From: Desmonostoc geniculatum HA4340-LM1
Lineage (GTDB): Bacteria > Cyanobacteriota > Cyanobacteriia > Cyanobacteriales > Nostocaceae
Direction of reading: 5' to 3'
NCBI GenBank assembly: GCA_019359545.1
Contig: JAHHHB010000016.1
Span: forward strand, 29,769-93,768
DNA length: 64,000 bases
The notes under the pieces were generated by a model that saw only the letters and a list, made by a program, of their open reading frames with translations, did no database searches and had not been told where the DNA came from. Shown in pieces: positions 56,269-64,000 of the stretch. Position 1 is the stretch's first letter. Every line of letters begins with the position of its first letter. The position numbers and the translations under genes were made by a program.

Positions 56269-57672
56269 ATGAATAAAACTTCAGCGAAGGAAAAAAATGC
56301 AGACTTTTCCCTGCTTGGCAGAAAGAATTTTAGAGTTACAAAGAAACAGATTTTATTTAGTAGTCTCATTCTATTCTTTGGTTTGTTAGGATTGGGCGGT
56401 TTCTGGTTCCAATCCAGATATAAATTTGATAATCAGATGACCGTCAAATTACAAGAATTATCTAATGTCGATTATCCAGCCAATCCCGCCCCATTAGGCA
56501 AAAACTTTCAAAGATATACCAACCGCCAATTAACAATTATCAAGAGAGATGAGACACACTTCGATTTTGTGCTGGAGCCAACAGACAAAAAAACAGCAAA
56601 AATAGTTATCAAAAATGTTGATTTAGAGCTATTAGTTCCCAAAGCACCTGCATGGGTTAAAAAAGATGAAGGTTTAGAAGTAATCGCTTTCACAGATAGG
56701 GAATGGAACAGACAACAAGTTAGTTTTCCAGCAAATTCACAAAATATAGAAATTGTTGGAGGAGATGGTTTTGAAAAGCAAAATATTGTTGAAATTGCTT
56801 TAGCTAACAATTGCTTAAATGCAGGATATTGGGAAATTTTGCTATTTACTAAAGAGGATAGTAATAAAACCCTTTATTATCAAAGTTGGTTTACCTTCCC
56901 GATGGGACATTATAAAAATATTTTTGAAAAAATTAATAATATTTCTTATTGGCGGCACTGGTGGAGATTAGAACATTGGCAAGATCCAAACGGCACAATA
57001 GTCAAGACCGATCTTCTGAGAAATGTAATCGATGAAAAAGAAGTAGCAAGTCAATTTCCATTAGATGAAAAGATAATCGTGGCGGGAGAGCAAAGTAGAA
57101 AAGTTAGAACTACCTTAGCGAAAAATATCACAACTTGGAAAGATTTTTACGATAACAACAATGAAATCCAATTCGCCAGTTTTCGTCCGCCGGGATTCTA
57201 CGATCAAAATAAGCCCTGGGGAAATCAATACTGGAGAATCGGCAAATTTGAAAAAGCGATTTTCAGGAACATTAAACCGATTGGTGTTGAGTCAAATTTA
57301 CAAGAAATTGAGTTACTATTCACAGACACGAAGAATGGCGAACAAAATAGATTATTCATCAGTGGTGTTAATCTCAAAAAGCTTCCTCAATTGCCTGTAA
57401 AAGACTACTCTAAAGGCTTATATATGCCAATGGGAATTGGGATACCTCCGTTTTATCAAAGCTACGAAGAATTAACCAAGAATCATCCAGATGTTACCCC
57501 CTTCTTTAGTGTGTTACTAGATTCACAGGATCGGTGGATAGATCATCATCACTTAGCAGTTGATGGTTCAGTGATGCACCTTGATAAAGAGAACCCAAAT
57601 CTCTTGCATATTTACTTGTTATCCTACGAAAGGAATACTTTAGTAGCTCATTTTTTGCTCAAATTGGAATAG
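56269..57672 (+). CDS. Membrane-anchored protein of unknown function
   Basis: The 467-residue protein has one N-terminal membrane helix at about 28-50 (ILFSSLILFFGLLGLGGFWF) after a basic cytosolic stretch. The large exported part is rich in aromatic and charged residues, without Cys pairs except one lone Cys. It includes FPMGHYKNIFEKINNISYWR and a stretch with repeated Trp residues (RHWWRLEHWQDPN, about 230). I recognise no family. The predicted AT-rich gene stands alone, and its codon use (many AAA, ATT) is more AT-biased than its neighbours, which may hint at transfer. Confidence 0.7.
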   Translation: MNKTSAKEKNADFSLLGRKNFRVTKKQILFSSLILFFGLLGLGGFWFQSRYKFDNQMTVKLQELSNVDYPANPAPLGKNFQRYTNRQLTIIKRDETHFDFVLEPTDKKTAKIVIKNVDLELLVPKAPAWVKKDEGLEVIAFTDREWNRQQVSFPANSQNIEIVGGDGFEKQNIVEIALANNCLNAGYWEILLFTKEDSNKTLYYQSWFTFPMGHYKNIFEKINNISYWRHWWRLEHWQDPNGTIVKTDLLRNVIDEKEVASQFPLDEKIIVAGEQSRKVRTTLAKNITTWKDFYDNNNEIQFASFRPPGFYDQNKPWGNQYWRIGKFEKAIFRNIKPIGVESNLQEIELLFTDTKNGEQNRLFISGVNLKKLPQLPVKDYSKGLYMPMGIGIPPFYQSYEELTKNHPDVTPFFSVLLDSQDRWIDHHHLAVDGSVMHLDKENPNLLHIYLLSYERNTLVAHFLLKLE

Positions 57673-57765
57673 ATGAGTCAGGAGTCAGAATTCAGGAGTC
57701 AGAATTCAGAATGGGCTACGCCCCGCTACGCTAACAGAATTCAGAATTCAGGAGTCAGAAGTAAA

Positions 57766-58362
57766 TTAGTTTAGACTTGGATTTTTTAGGGCTGCATCTA
57801 CCTGTTTTAGTAGTGCTTCTAGAGTAGAAGAGTTATCTAAAACGACATCTGCACGAGCCACTTTTTCGGCGATAGATAATTGACTATTTATCCGGGCTTG
57901 TGCTTGTTCTCTATTTAAATGGTTTCGTTGGATCAATCTTTGTAGTTGTTGTTCTTCGGAACAATGTACTACCCAAATTTCTGTAACCAAATCAGTCATT
58001 CCAGCCTCAAATAACAGAGGCACAACTAACACCAGTGTTTGTGAAGAAGATTGAGTAATTGCTTGCAAAAAGCGATCGCGCACATCAGGATGAATCAAAC
58101 CCTCTACCCAGTTACGCTCATCTTCACGATTAAAGATAATTTCGCCTAGCTTTTGGCGGTTGAGGCTGCCATCTGGGAGTAAAATTTGTTGCCCGTAACG
58201 TTTGGCGATCGCACCCAGAATAGGCGAACCTAAAGATACCGCCTCTCTAGCATAAATATCTGCATCCAAAATCGGCAGATTATAAGTGCTAGCTAAATAA
58301 TTTGTGACAGTGGTTTTGCCTGTAGCAATACCTCCAGTTAAGCCGATTATCCGTTTTGTCAT
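57766..58362 (-). CDS. coaE: Dephospho-CoA kinase
   Basis: The 198-residue kinase catalyses the last step of CoA synthesis. It has the P-loop GLTGGIATGKTTV at residues 6-18. DADIYAREAV, VLVVPLLFEAGM and the lid RLIQRNHLNREQAQARI follow. The ATG lies inside an (ATGACAA)n heptad repeat (58358-58412), so the ribosome-binding region is repeat DNA. Confidence 0.93.
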   Translation of the reverse strand: MTKRIIGLTGGIATGKTTVTNYLASTYNLPILDADIYAREAVSLGSPILGAIAKRYGQQILLPDGSLNRQKLGEIIFNREDERNWVEGLIHPDVRDRFLQAITQSSSQTLVLVVPLLFEAGMTDLVTEIWVVHCSEEQQLQRLIQRNHLNREQAQARINSQLSIAEKVARADVVLDNSSTLEALLKQVDAALKNPSLN

Positions 58363-58412
58363 TTGTCATTTGTCATTTGTCATTTGTTATTTGTTATTTG
58401 TCATTTGTCATT
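58358..58412. repeat. ATTTGTC heptad repeat overlapping the coaE start
   Basis: About seven 7-bp units (ATTTGTC or ATTTGTT) run from the coaE start codon upstream. On the minus strand each unit reads ATGACAA, offering an ATG every 7 bp in rotating frames. A CCCCGCGTCCCC-type repeat follows at 58422-58460. Confidence 0.85.
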
Positions 58413-58464
58413 TGTTATTCCCCACGTCCCCGCGTCCCCCCATCCCCGCTTCCCCGCGTCTTCT

Positions 58465-60063
58465 TCATCTCCCTGCCCAGATTATCAATGCTTCGGTTAA
58501 ACCATCTAAAGTATATTCTTGGGCTTCGACATCTGTGCGTCCGAATAAAGAATAGCAACTTTGGGAGGTTTGAGGACCAATAGAAGCAATACAAACACCA
58601 TCTAAGAAATGACTACTATTAGAGTTACTTGGAAATATCTTATTAGTAAGTTGGCAGAAAAATTGCACAGTTTTAGAACTGGCAAAGGTAATTACATCTA
58701 TCTTGCGATTTAGCAGAGCTAATTCTGCCGCAGCGGGGATACTGCTAGGACAACAAGATTGATAGGCGGCAACTTCTATAACTTCTGCTCCTTTGGCAGT
58801 TAATTCTTTAACCAAAATTTCTCTACCGCCGCTTTCAACTCTGGGAAATAAAATCTTTTTACCAGACAATTCTTCTGGAAAATTTTCCACTAAAGAATCC
58901 GCGACAAAGTTGGGGGGAATAAAATCTGGTTGCAGAGAATATTGTTTGAGACATTGCGCTGTTTTTTCACCAACAACGGCAATTTTCACACCAGCTAATG
59001 CACGGCTATCTTTACCTTGGGCAATTAGTCTGGTAAAAAAGTAGTCTACGCCATTGCCAGAAGTGAGAATTAACCAGTTGAAGTCAGATAAATTAGCGAT
59101 CGCACGATCTAAATCTTCCCAACTCGCAGGCGGGCCAATTTCTAAGGTAGGCATTTCGATGACAGTTGCACCCAAGGACATGAGGCGATAGCTAAATTGA
59201 TTCGACTGTCCCACTGAACGTGTCACTAGAATTGTTTTGCCAGCAAGGGGAGATGGGAGGGATGAGGCAGATGGGGGTAAGTTGCTTAACATAGGGTGGG
59301 CTATGGAAATACTGGCGTGACTTTCTCTATATATATTCTCAGGTTGCAAGTACTTGCGTAGCCCAACAACTTCGCCAATTACAATTACGGCTGGAGAAAT
59401 AGATAATCCAGTGATTCGTTCGGAGATATTGCCTAGTTGTCCTGTCCAAATTTGTTGCTGTGGAGTTCCTGCCCAACGGATGATGGCTATGGGTGTTAAA
59501 TGCGATCGCCCGTATCGCAACAGCTGATGTACAATTTCCCGTAGATGTAGCCCTCCCATCAAAATTACTAGTGTTTCTAACCGCGATAGCGCCTCCCAGT
59601 CTAAAGCCTCTGGTTCGTGAGCTGTAAACACTGCAAAAGTGCGACTTAAAACCGGATCTGTGAGGGGAATTCCTGCGAATAGCGGTGCAGCAAGGGCTGA
59701 GGAAATTCCTGGTACTAGTTCAAAATCACAACCAGATGCTTTCAAAGTTTCCGTTTCCGAAGTGCAACGCCCAAAAATCAAGGGATCGCCTGATTTAAGC
59801 CGTACAACTTGTTTCCCTTCCTGGCAGTACTTTACCAGTAACTTGTTAATTTGTCCTTGATTTGTACTGGGTTTACCAGCACGTTTGCCCACATCTAATT
59901 TCAAGCAATCAGCTGGTACACACTGCAATAATCGAGCATCTACCAAAGCATCGTAGACTAACACTTCAGCAGCAGCCAAGAGATTGTAAGCTTTTACCGT
60001 CAGGTACCCCACATCTCCAGGCCCAGCACCTACAAGGTAGACTTTGCCTCTGTCATTTGTCAT
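58465..60063 (-). CDS. cobA-hemD: Uroporphyrinogen-III C-methyltransferase / uroporphyrinogen-III synthase fusion
   Basis: The 532-residue bifunctional protein serves tetrapyrrole synthesis. Residues about 6-245 form the SAM methyltransferase (VYLVGAGPGDVGYLTVKA, RLKSGDPLIFGRC, VPGISSALAAPLFAGIPLT) that makes precorrin-2. Residues about 275-525 form HemD (ILVTRSVGQSNQFSYRLMSL, WLILTSGNGVDYFF), which closes the macrocycle. The linker (about 255-272, SNLPPSASSLPSPL) is encoded by a GGGAGGGATGAGG repeat. The first ATG lies within an (ATGACAA)n heptad repeat at 60050-60090, like coaE, and gives MTNDRGKVYLVG. Confidence 0.93.
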   Translation of the reverse strand: MTNDRGKVYLVGAGPGDVGYLTVKAYNLLAAAEVLVYDALVDARLLQCVPADCLKLDVGKRAGKPSTNQGQINKLLVKYCQEGKQVVRLKSGDPLIFGRCTSETETLKASGCDFELVPGISSALAAPLFAGIPLTDPVLSRTFAVFTAHEPEALDWEALSRLETLVILMGGLHLREIVHQLLRYGRSHLTPIAIIRWAGTPQQQIWTGQLGNISERITGLSISPAVIVIGEVVGLRKYLQPENIYRESHASISIAHPMLSNLPPSASSLPSPLAGKTILVTRSVGQSNQFSYRLMSLGATVIEMPTLEIGPPASWEDLDRAIANLSDFNWLILTSGNGVDYFFTRLIAQGKDSRALAGVKIAVVGEKTAQCLKQYSLQPDFIPPNFVADSLVENFPEELSGKKILFPRVESGGREILVKELTAKGAEVIEVAAYQSCCPSSIPAAAELALLNRKIDVITFASSKTVQFFCQLTNKIFPSNSNSSHFLDGVCIASIGPQTSQSCYSLFGRTDVEAQEYTLDGLTEALIIWAGR

Positions 60064-60167
60064 TTGTCATTTGTCATTTGTCATTTGTCATTCTCCGCGT
60101 CCCCACTCCCTCATCTCCCCATCTCCCCATCTCCCCATCTCCCCATCTCCCCATCTCCCTACTCCCC
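60050..60167. repeat. Heptad and CATCTCCC repeats upstream of cobA-hemD
   Basis: Five ATTTGTC units (60053-60090) carry the cobA-hemD start, followed by (CATCTCCC)n at about 60113-60158, reaching the 3' end of the TPR gene. Confidence 0.85.
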
Positions 60168-61211
60168 CTTACCCTTAATTTTTTCAATTAGCCGATCGAT
60201 TCGCTCAACCATCTCGTTGTTTTCTTCAGCTTGGAATAATTCTCTGGCTTTTTTAAAATTGACGATCGCTTCATCTAGTTGTTGTTCTCTCCCCAGAGTG
60301 ATCCCCAGATTATAGTAAGCATATGCATAATCGGGTACAAGGCTAATAGCTTTTTTATAATGTGCGATCGCTTCTTGAGGCTTACCTTGATCGTCCATAG
60401 CGCTCGCCAAACCAGTGTAAGCTTGTGCATGTTTGGGATCGAGGCGAATTGCTTGGGTATAGTCCGCCACTGCTTCGGTTAGCTTGCCTTGAGCGTAAAA
60501 AGCACTTGCTAAGTTATAGTGAGCGTCTGCATCTTGGGGATCGATGCTAATGGCTTGTTGGTACTGGATGATTGCTTCTTCTAGTTTGCCTTGGGCGTAC
60601 AGAACATTTCCCAAGGCATTATAACCTGCGGCATTTTTGGGATTGAGGCGAATCGCTGTTGTATACTCTACCATAGCTTCTGCTGGCTTTCCTTGAGCAT
60701 AAAAAGCGTTCCCTAAATAATAGTGAGCTTCTGCATGTTGGGGATCGAAGCTAATAGCTTGTTTGTACTCGGTAATTGCTTCTGGAAATTTGGCTTGAAC
60801 GTACAGAGAATTTCCTAAATGAAAGTGGGCTTTGGCAGATTCAGGATCGAGGCTGATAGCTTTTTGATATTGTGCGATCGCTTCTTGTGGTTTACCTTGA
60901 TCGTCGAGAGTATTTCCTAAAGCAATATAAGCTTGTATAAATTTCGGTTCTAGCTCAATTGCTTTGCGAAAAGCCGCCTCTGCTCCTTTTAAATCTCCTT
61001 GTTTGTAGAGATTTGCTCCTTGCTCAAAGTTAGTCACTGCCTTTTGATTCTGAGGAACTGCGGTTTGAGCAGAGTTTTGGACTTTTGCTAAAACAACGCC
61101 AATATCTTTACCAAAAGCAGTATTCGCATTGCTCAAACACAAGCAGACAATAGCTGTAGCTAGGAGATTATTTATTTTCACCATTGTTATTACTTTGCTT
61201 ATAATTTTCAT
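60159..61211 (-). CDS. Exported TPR repeat protein
   Basis: The 350-residue protein has a signal peptide (LLATAIVCLCLSNANTAFG). Eight or more 34-residue TPR units run from about residue 62 to 330, very regular (EAIAQYQKAISLDPESAKAH, FHLGNSLYVQAKFPEAI and so on). It begins either at 61211 or, better, at the second Met (61184, VKINNLLATA), which places the charged residues properly before the hydrophobic core. TPR arrays bind partner proteins; this one should act in the periplasm or lumen. Confidence 0.85.
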   Translation of the reverse strand: MKIISKVITMVKINNLLATAIVCLCLSNANTAFGKDIGVVLAKVQNSAQTAVPQNQKAVTNFEQGANLYKQGDLKGAEAAFRKAIELEPKFIQAYIALGNTLDDQGKPQEAIAQYQKAISLDPESAKAHFHLGNSLYVQAKFPEAITEYKQAISFDPQHAEAHYYLGNAFYAQGKPAEAMVEYTTAIRLNPKNAAGYNALGNVLYAQGKLEEAIIQYQQAISIDPQDADAHYNLASAFYAQGKLTEAVADYTQAIRLDPKHAQAYTGLASAMDDQGKPQEAIAHYKKAISLVPDYAYAYYNLGITLGREQQLDEAIVNFKKARELFQAEENNEMVERIDRLIEKIKGKGE

Positions 61212-61514
61212 TCTATAAACAATTTATTGATTAAGGTGCGAGTAGGGTAGCACAGCTGTCATTAGTGTCAACTTAACGTGAAACCCCTATGAAGAGGTGA
61301 TATTGAGTTCATTCACTCACCATCACTCAACGTGTTACCCCACCCTAACCCTCCCCTTATAAAGGGGAGGGAACTGCATTTCTTTTTCCCCCCAATATAT
61401 CGGGGGGACTAAGGGGGGTAAAACGCTTGTGGGATAAGCATTTGAGCTTAATTTGACACCACTGTACAGTTGTGCTAACCTACGAATTTTCTTCAAGCAA
61501 TTCAAAAATTCCCA
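61212..61514. other. Gap between two TPR genes
   Basis: It includes GTAGGGTAGCACAGCTGT (also near 24890) and a purine-rich palindrome around 61340-61425 (CCTCCCCTTATAAAGGGGAGG). The latter could terminate the upstream minus-strand operon. No gene is seen. Confidence 0.6.
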
Positions 61515-61976
61515 TTATTTGGCACTCATTTTCTCTAGAAGTTGAGCAATTTTTGCAGCTTTTTCCGGTTGACGTTGTTTTTGTAATAACTCTTTAGCTT
61601 GTAGCAGATTATTTTTAGCTTCTTCTGGTTGATCTTGTTGCATGAGAACATTTGCTAGACGCAAGTAAGCATCAGGATTTTTGGGGCTGCGGCTAATTAC
61701 TTCTTGGAATAATTCTGTTGCTGCTTCTACTTGGCCTTGCTGCTTTAAAACATCTCCCAGAAATAAGCGCACCACATCATTAGTAGAATTGAGAGCAATA
61801 ACTTTGCGAAAAGCTGCTTCTGCACCTTGGTAATCTTTTGCTTGAGCAAGATTGATTCCTTTTTGAAACAAGTCTGAGGTAATCAAAGTTTTCCAAGCGA
61901 AATACCCAAGGATTCCCAGACTGAAAACAACTATGCTTCCAGCGATAATAGAACTAATTGGCAAGGTTTCTAACAT
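61515..61976 (-). CDS. TPR protein with N-terminal membrane anchor
   Basis: The 153-residue product has a membrane helix at about 8-30 (SSIIAGSIVVFSLGILGYFAW). About three TPR units follow (KGINLAQAKDYQGAEAAFRK, LFLGDVLKQQGQVEAATELF, AYLRLANVLMQQDQPEEA). It starts 3 bp after the stop of hpt, so both are on one transcript. Confidence 0.85.
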   Translation of the reverse strand: MLETLPISSIIAGSIVVFSLGILGYFAWKTLITSDLFQKGINLAQAKDYQGAEAAFRKVIALNSTNDVVRLFLGDVLKQQGQVEAATELFQEVISRSPKNPDAYLRLANVLMQQDQPEEAKNNLLQAKELLQKQRQPEKAAKIAQLLEKMSAK

Positions 61977-61979
61977 TAT

Positions 61980-62972
61980 CTAAGCCAAAAGACAAGCGAT
62001 AGGAAAAATCAGATATTCGATAAAAAAGAGTTTCCAGATGAATTGATAAAACTGCGCGATCGCACTTTTATCTTCTAAGTCTACCGCCAAACTCCCCAAC
62101 CACAGCCAAATGAGCAATCCTAAATGAGTAATTACGACAAATATCGGGTTAACCGAGGCGACGCGTAGCACAGCAACTAAAATTATGCCCAGATAGCAGA
62201 CAGTTATCACCCAAAGAGCGAGATTAAACACAGCTTGGGCGCCGAGTTCGATAGTGAAAGTCGAGATATTGTAGAGGCGATCGCCTTCCATATCTGGGAT
62301 ATCCTTAAAAATGGCGATCGCAAACGTAAACACCAAAATAAATAACGTCAACGCCCACACCGCAGGTACAATAGCTTGGCTTTGTTGGAACGCCCAACTG
62401 TAGTGCAAATACAATCCCAAATTCACAATCGTACCGCGCACCGAAAAAATACACACCGCTGCCCAAAAGGGAAACTGCTTCAAACGAATCGGCGGTAAAG
62501 AATAAGCAGTACCAATGGCCAAACTAATTGCCACCATCCCCAATAAAAACGGCCCAGTTAGCCAAGCCACAATTAATGCCAAAACCCCAGTAAAAGCAAC
62601 AATTAATTGCCCAGTTTTACGGGAAAACTCCCCAGATGCTAACGGCAAATGAGGCTTATTAATCTTGTCAATTTCAACATCTTCTAATTGATTTAGCCCC
62701 ACAATGTAGACATTGCCACACAAACAAGAAATCCATGCGCCCAAAAGAGGTAGTAGCGAACTTGTAGAGACGCGATTCATCGCGTCTCCACTAACCACAA
62801 GATTCATCACGTCTCCACTAACCGCAATGGCAATTAAATACAAACCCAATACACTCAGACTCGTCCCGATAATCGTGTGCGGGCGAGAGAATTTCCAGAA
62901 AGCATACAACCAATCGAAAGAAAATGGAGCGGGTTTGCTTGACAAAGGACTGTTTTGAGAACTCTGGCTCAT
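61980..62972 (-). CDS. hpt: Homogentisate phytyltransferase (UbiA family)
   Basis: The 330-residue integral membrane prenyltransferase joins homogentisate and phytyl diphosphate in tocopherol synthesis. The first Asp-rich motif is NQLEDVEIDKINKP (about residue 115-128) and the second is KDIPDMEGDR (about 222-231). About eight membrane helices are predicted. Between the first two helices it carries VSGDVMNLVVSGDAMNRVST. This is the translation of a GAGACGCGATTCATCGCGTC-type dispersed repeat (62765-62820) and appears to be an in-frame insertion. The following TPR gene is tightly linked. Confidence 0.9.
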   Translation of the reverse strand: MSQSSQNSPLSSKPAPFSFDWLYAFWKFSRPHTIIGTSLSVLGLYLIAIAVSGDVMNLVVSGDAMNRVSTSSLLPLLGAWISCLCGNVYIVGLNQLEDVEIDKINKPHLPLASGEFSRKTGQLIVAFTGVLALIVAWLTGPFLLGMVAISLAIGTAYSLPPIRLKQFPFWAAVCIFSVRGTIVNLGLYLHYSWAFQQSQAIVPAVWALTLFILVFTFAIAIFKDIPDMEGDRLYNISTFTIELGAQAVFNLALWVITVCYLGIILVAVLRVASVNPIFVVITHLGLLIWLWLGSLAVDLEDKSAIAQFYQFIWKLFFIEYLIFPIACLLA

Positions 62973-63704
62973 GAGTAGCTTGGATACTGTATTCCGGCTT
63001 ACTCTTAACCATTGTCACAGAATTTGGTCATTGGTCGTTTGTTTTTCTTTGCGTCCCCGTGTCCCTTTATGCTGATTGAAAACTTTTTTACCAAACTCAG
63101 GCAGTACCGTGCCAGCACCCGCTACCACAAGCTCAAAGTTAACTTTTTTGCAATTTACCTCGCTGCTTCCGTGATTTGCTCAACTGATGACACGCCCTTA
63201 GCCCAAATTTAGCTTTTCAAATACTACGGTTTTTCGATAACATTACAGTATCTTATAGCGATTCCCAGTTAAGTGAGGTACAGATAATATTTTGAAACGC
63301 AGAGGGGCGCAAAGTAAAGCGCTCCAGGTACGCAGAGATTTGTACCTCAGTAGACTAGGAAACGCTATAGATCGACTAAAGCTACCTAGCCCTGTTAAAG
63401 TGACTGATAAAATCTTAGTTTTGACGCTCAAATTTTTGATTCACTCTCTGCGTTCTCTGCGCCTCTGCGGTTAAAAATTAAATTTACCACACAAAAGTAG
63501 CGGTAATTCATGAATTACCGCTACGCAAGAATAAGGCTTTCGGTCATATCTTGCGTAAGTCCTGCGCCCTTTTAATATTAATAACATAATATTAAAACTC
63601 ATTATTTAGTAAGGTAAATCTTGGGAAAACTTAATTAATTTATAACTTAATACTCAGTTTTTTTACCACAATTTTTCTAATTAAAATCTAATTCAATCAC
63701 TGAT
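62973..63704. other. Gap with dispersed repeats upstream of the REC fragment
   Basis: TTGGTCATTGGTCGTTTG-type heptads lie at 63024-63045, GCAGAGGGGCGCAAAGTAAAGC at about 63300, and TCTCTGCGTTCTCTGCGCCTCTG at about 63444. A decayed family B MITE is at 63490-63563. The final 140 bp are AT-rich. No gene is supported. Confidence 0.6.
63490..63563. mobile_element. MITE-like element, family B decayed copy 3
   Basis: The central palindrome AGCGGTAATTCATGAATTACCGCT and the right end CTTGCGTAAGTCCT match the other copies in layout, but the left end is lost and the palindrome has changed in a paired manner. Confidence 0.55.
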
Positions 63705-63911
63705 ATGGATGCTCAAAAAATCAAAATTTTATTAGTTGCTGATAACTTAGAGAATTTAGATTTTTTATCAGATATCCTTCAACAACAAGGTTATCAACTG
63801 CAAAGGCTTATTTCTGGAAAACTGGCAATCAATGCAGCACTTGCGTCTCCTCCTGATTTGATTTTACTAGATGTTAGCCCTCTTCTGTCACTTTCCGGGT
63901 ATTCTGAATAA
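63705..63911 (+). pseudogene. Truncated response-regulator receiver domain
   Basis: The 68-residue frame begins MDAQKIKILLVADNLENLDF, LSDILQQQGYQLQRLISGKL and reaches DLILLDV, the phospho-acceptor Asp strand. It then turns into SPLLSLSGYSE and a stop. A normal receiver continues with a MMPxMDGY-type loop and two more strands. The break falls after TTAG (63868-63871 region), just where the inverted end of the following mobile element begins. Confidence 0.7.
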
Positions 63912-63950
63912 AAGAATAAAAAAATAAAACCCTGAAAGGTAAGTAGGGCA

Positions 63951-64000
63951 ATGGATGTAGAATTACAAATCTTGAAACATTTGGCAAGAGATGCTCACCC
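63951..64000 (+). CDS. Probable IS701-family transposase, start only
   Basis: The last 50 bases read MDVELQILKHLARDAHP from an ATG at 63951 and run off the window. This opening resembles cyanobacterial IS701-type transposases. Upstream, GTCACTTTCCGGGT (63888-63901) and ACCCTGAAAGGTAAG (63929-63943) are inverted, as in an IS end. The call rests on 17 residues, so it is tentative. Confidence 0.45.
   Translation, partial: MDVELQILKHLARDAH

Overview
The window is chromosomal DNA from a filamentous, probably heterocyst-forming cyanobacterium (Nostocales type). Evidence: very frequent HIP1 octamers (GCGATCGC); heptameric and other short tandem repeats in nearly every intergenic gap; a homogentisate phytyltransferase, DUF3288, pentapeptide and TPR-CHAT proteins; a cobA-hemD fusion; and protein sequences that read like Nostocales orthologues. 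No rRNA or tRNA gene was recognised. All family names are from reading the sequence, not from searches.

Layout. 1-900: 3' end of miaB. 1.1-9.2 kb: a CRISPR adaptation island with no effector genes. It holds cas2 and a divergent stand-alone cas1, then a 16-repeat array. Next come a reverse transcriptase-Cas1 fusion and a divergent HTH-DUF4384 gene, then an 8-repeat array with the same repeat in the opposite direction. The two arrays have homologous leaders that point inward, toward RT-cas1. An approximately 60-bp block with two ATGASTTCGT boxes 33 bp apart lies upstream of both cas1-cas2 and the HTH gene. 9.2-13.2 kb: a large TPR-CHAT protease-like gene cut by a 159-bp MITE-like insertion. 13.3-22.4 kb: four minus-strand genes for exported DUF11-type proteins and a large beta-barrel protein. 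23-24.7 kb: threonine synthase and a MoaD/ThiS-like carrier. 24.7-30.4 kb: a repeat-rich gap, then a collapsed FAAL-polyketide synthase locus whose ACP-thioesterase end is still open and is translationally coupled to a lipocalin-like gene. 30.7-38 kb: lipase, AAA-like proteins, DUF4129, pentapeptide, an Rrf2 regulator, a TnpB/IS605 relic and holB. 38.4-52.4 kb: mostly housekeeping genes (FAD oxidoreductase, clpC, DUF3288, gcvT-gcvH-gcvP, ileS). 52.4-54.1 kb: two toxin-antitoxin-like pairs. 54.2-63 kb: tldD, a membrane-anchored unknown, coaE, cobA-hemD, two TPR proteins and hpt. At the right edge a response-regulator fragment abuts the start of a probable IS701-family transposase.

How it fits together. 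The CRISPR island looks like an acquisition module that could take spacers from RNA and feed two arrays. Crosstalk with an effector and Cas6 elsewhere in the genome would be required. The rest of the window shows heavy small-repeat activity. Short repeats supply start codons (holB, coaE, cobA-hemD), appear to lie in-frame inside conserved genes (gcvP, ileS, hpt, the barrel gene), and at least four families of MITE-like hairpin elements are scattered or nested between genes.
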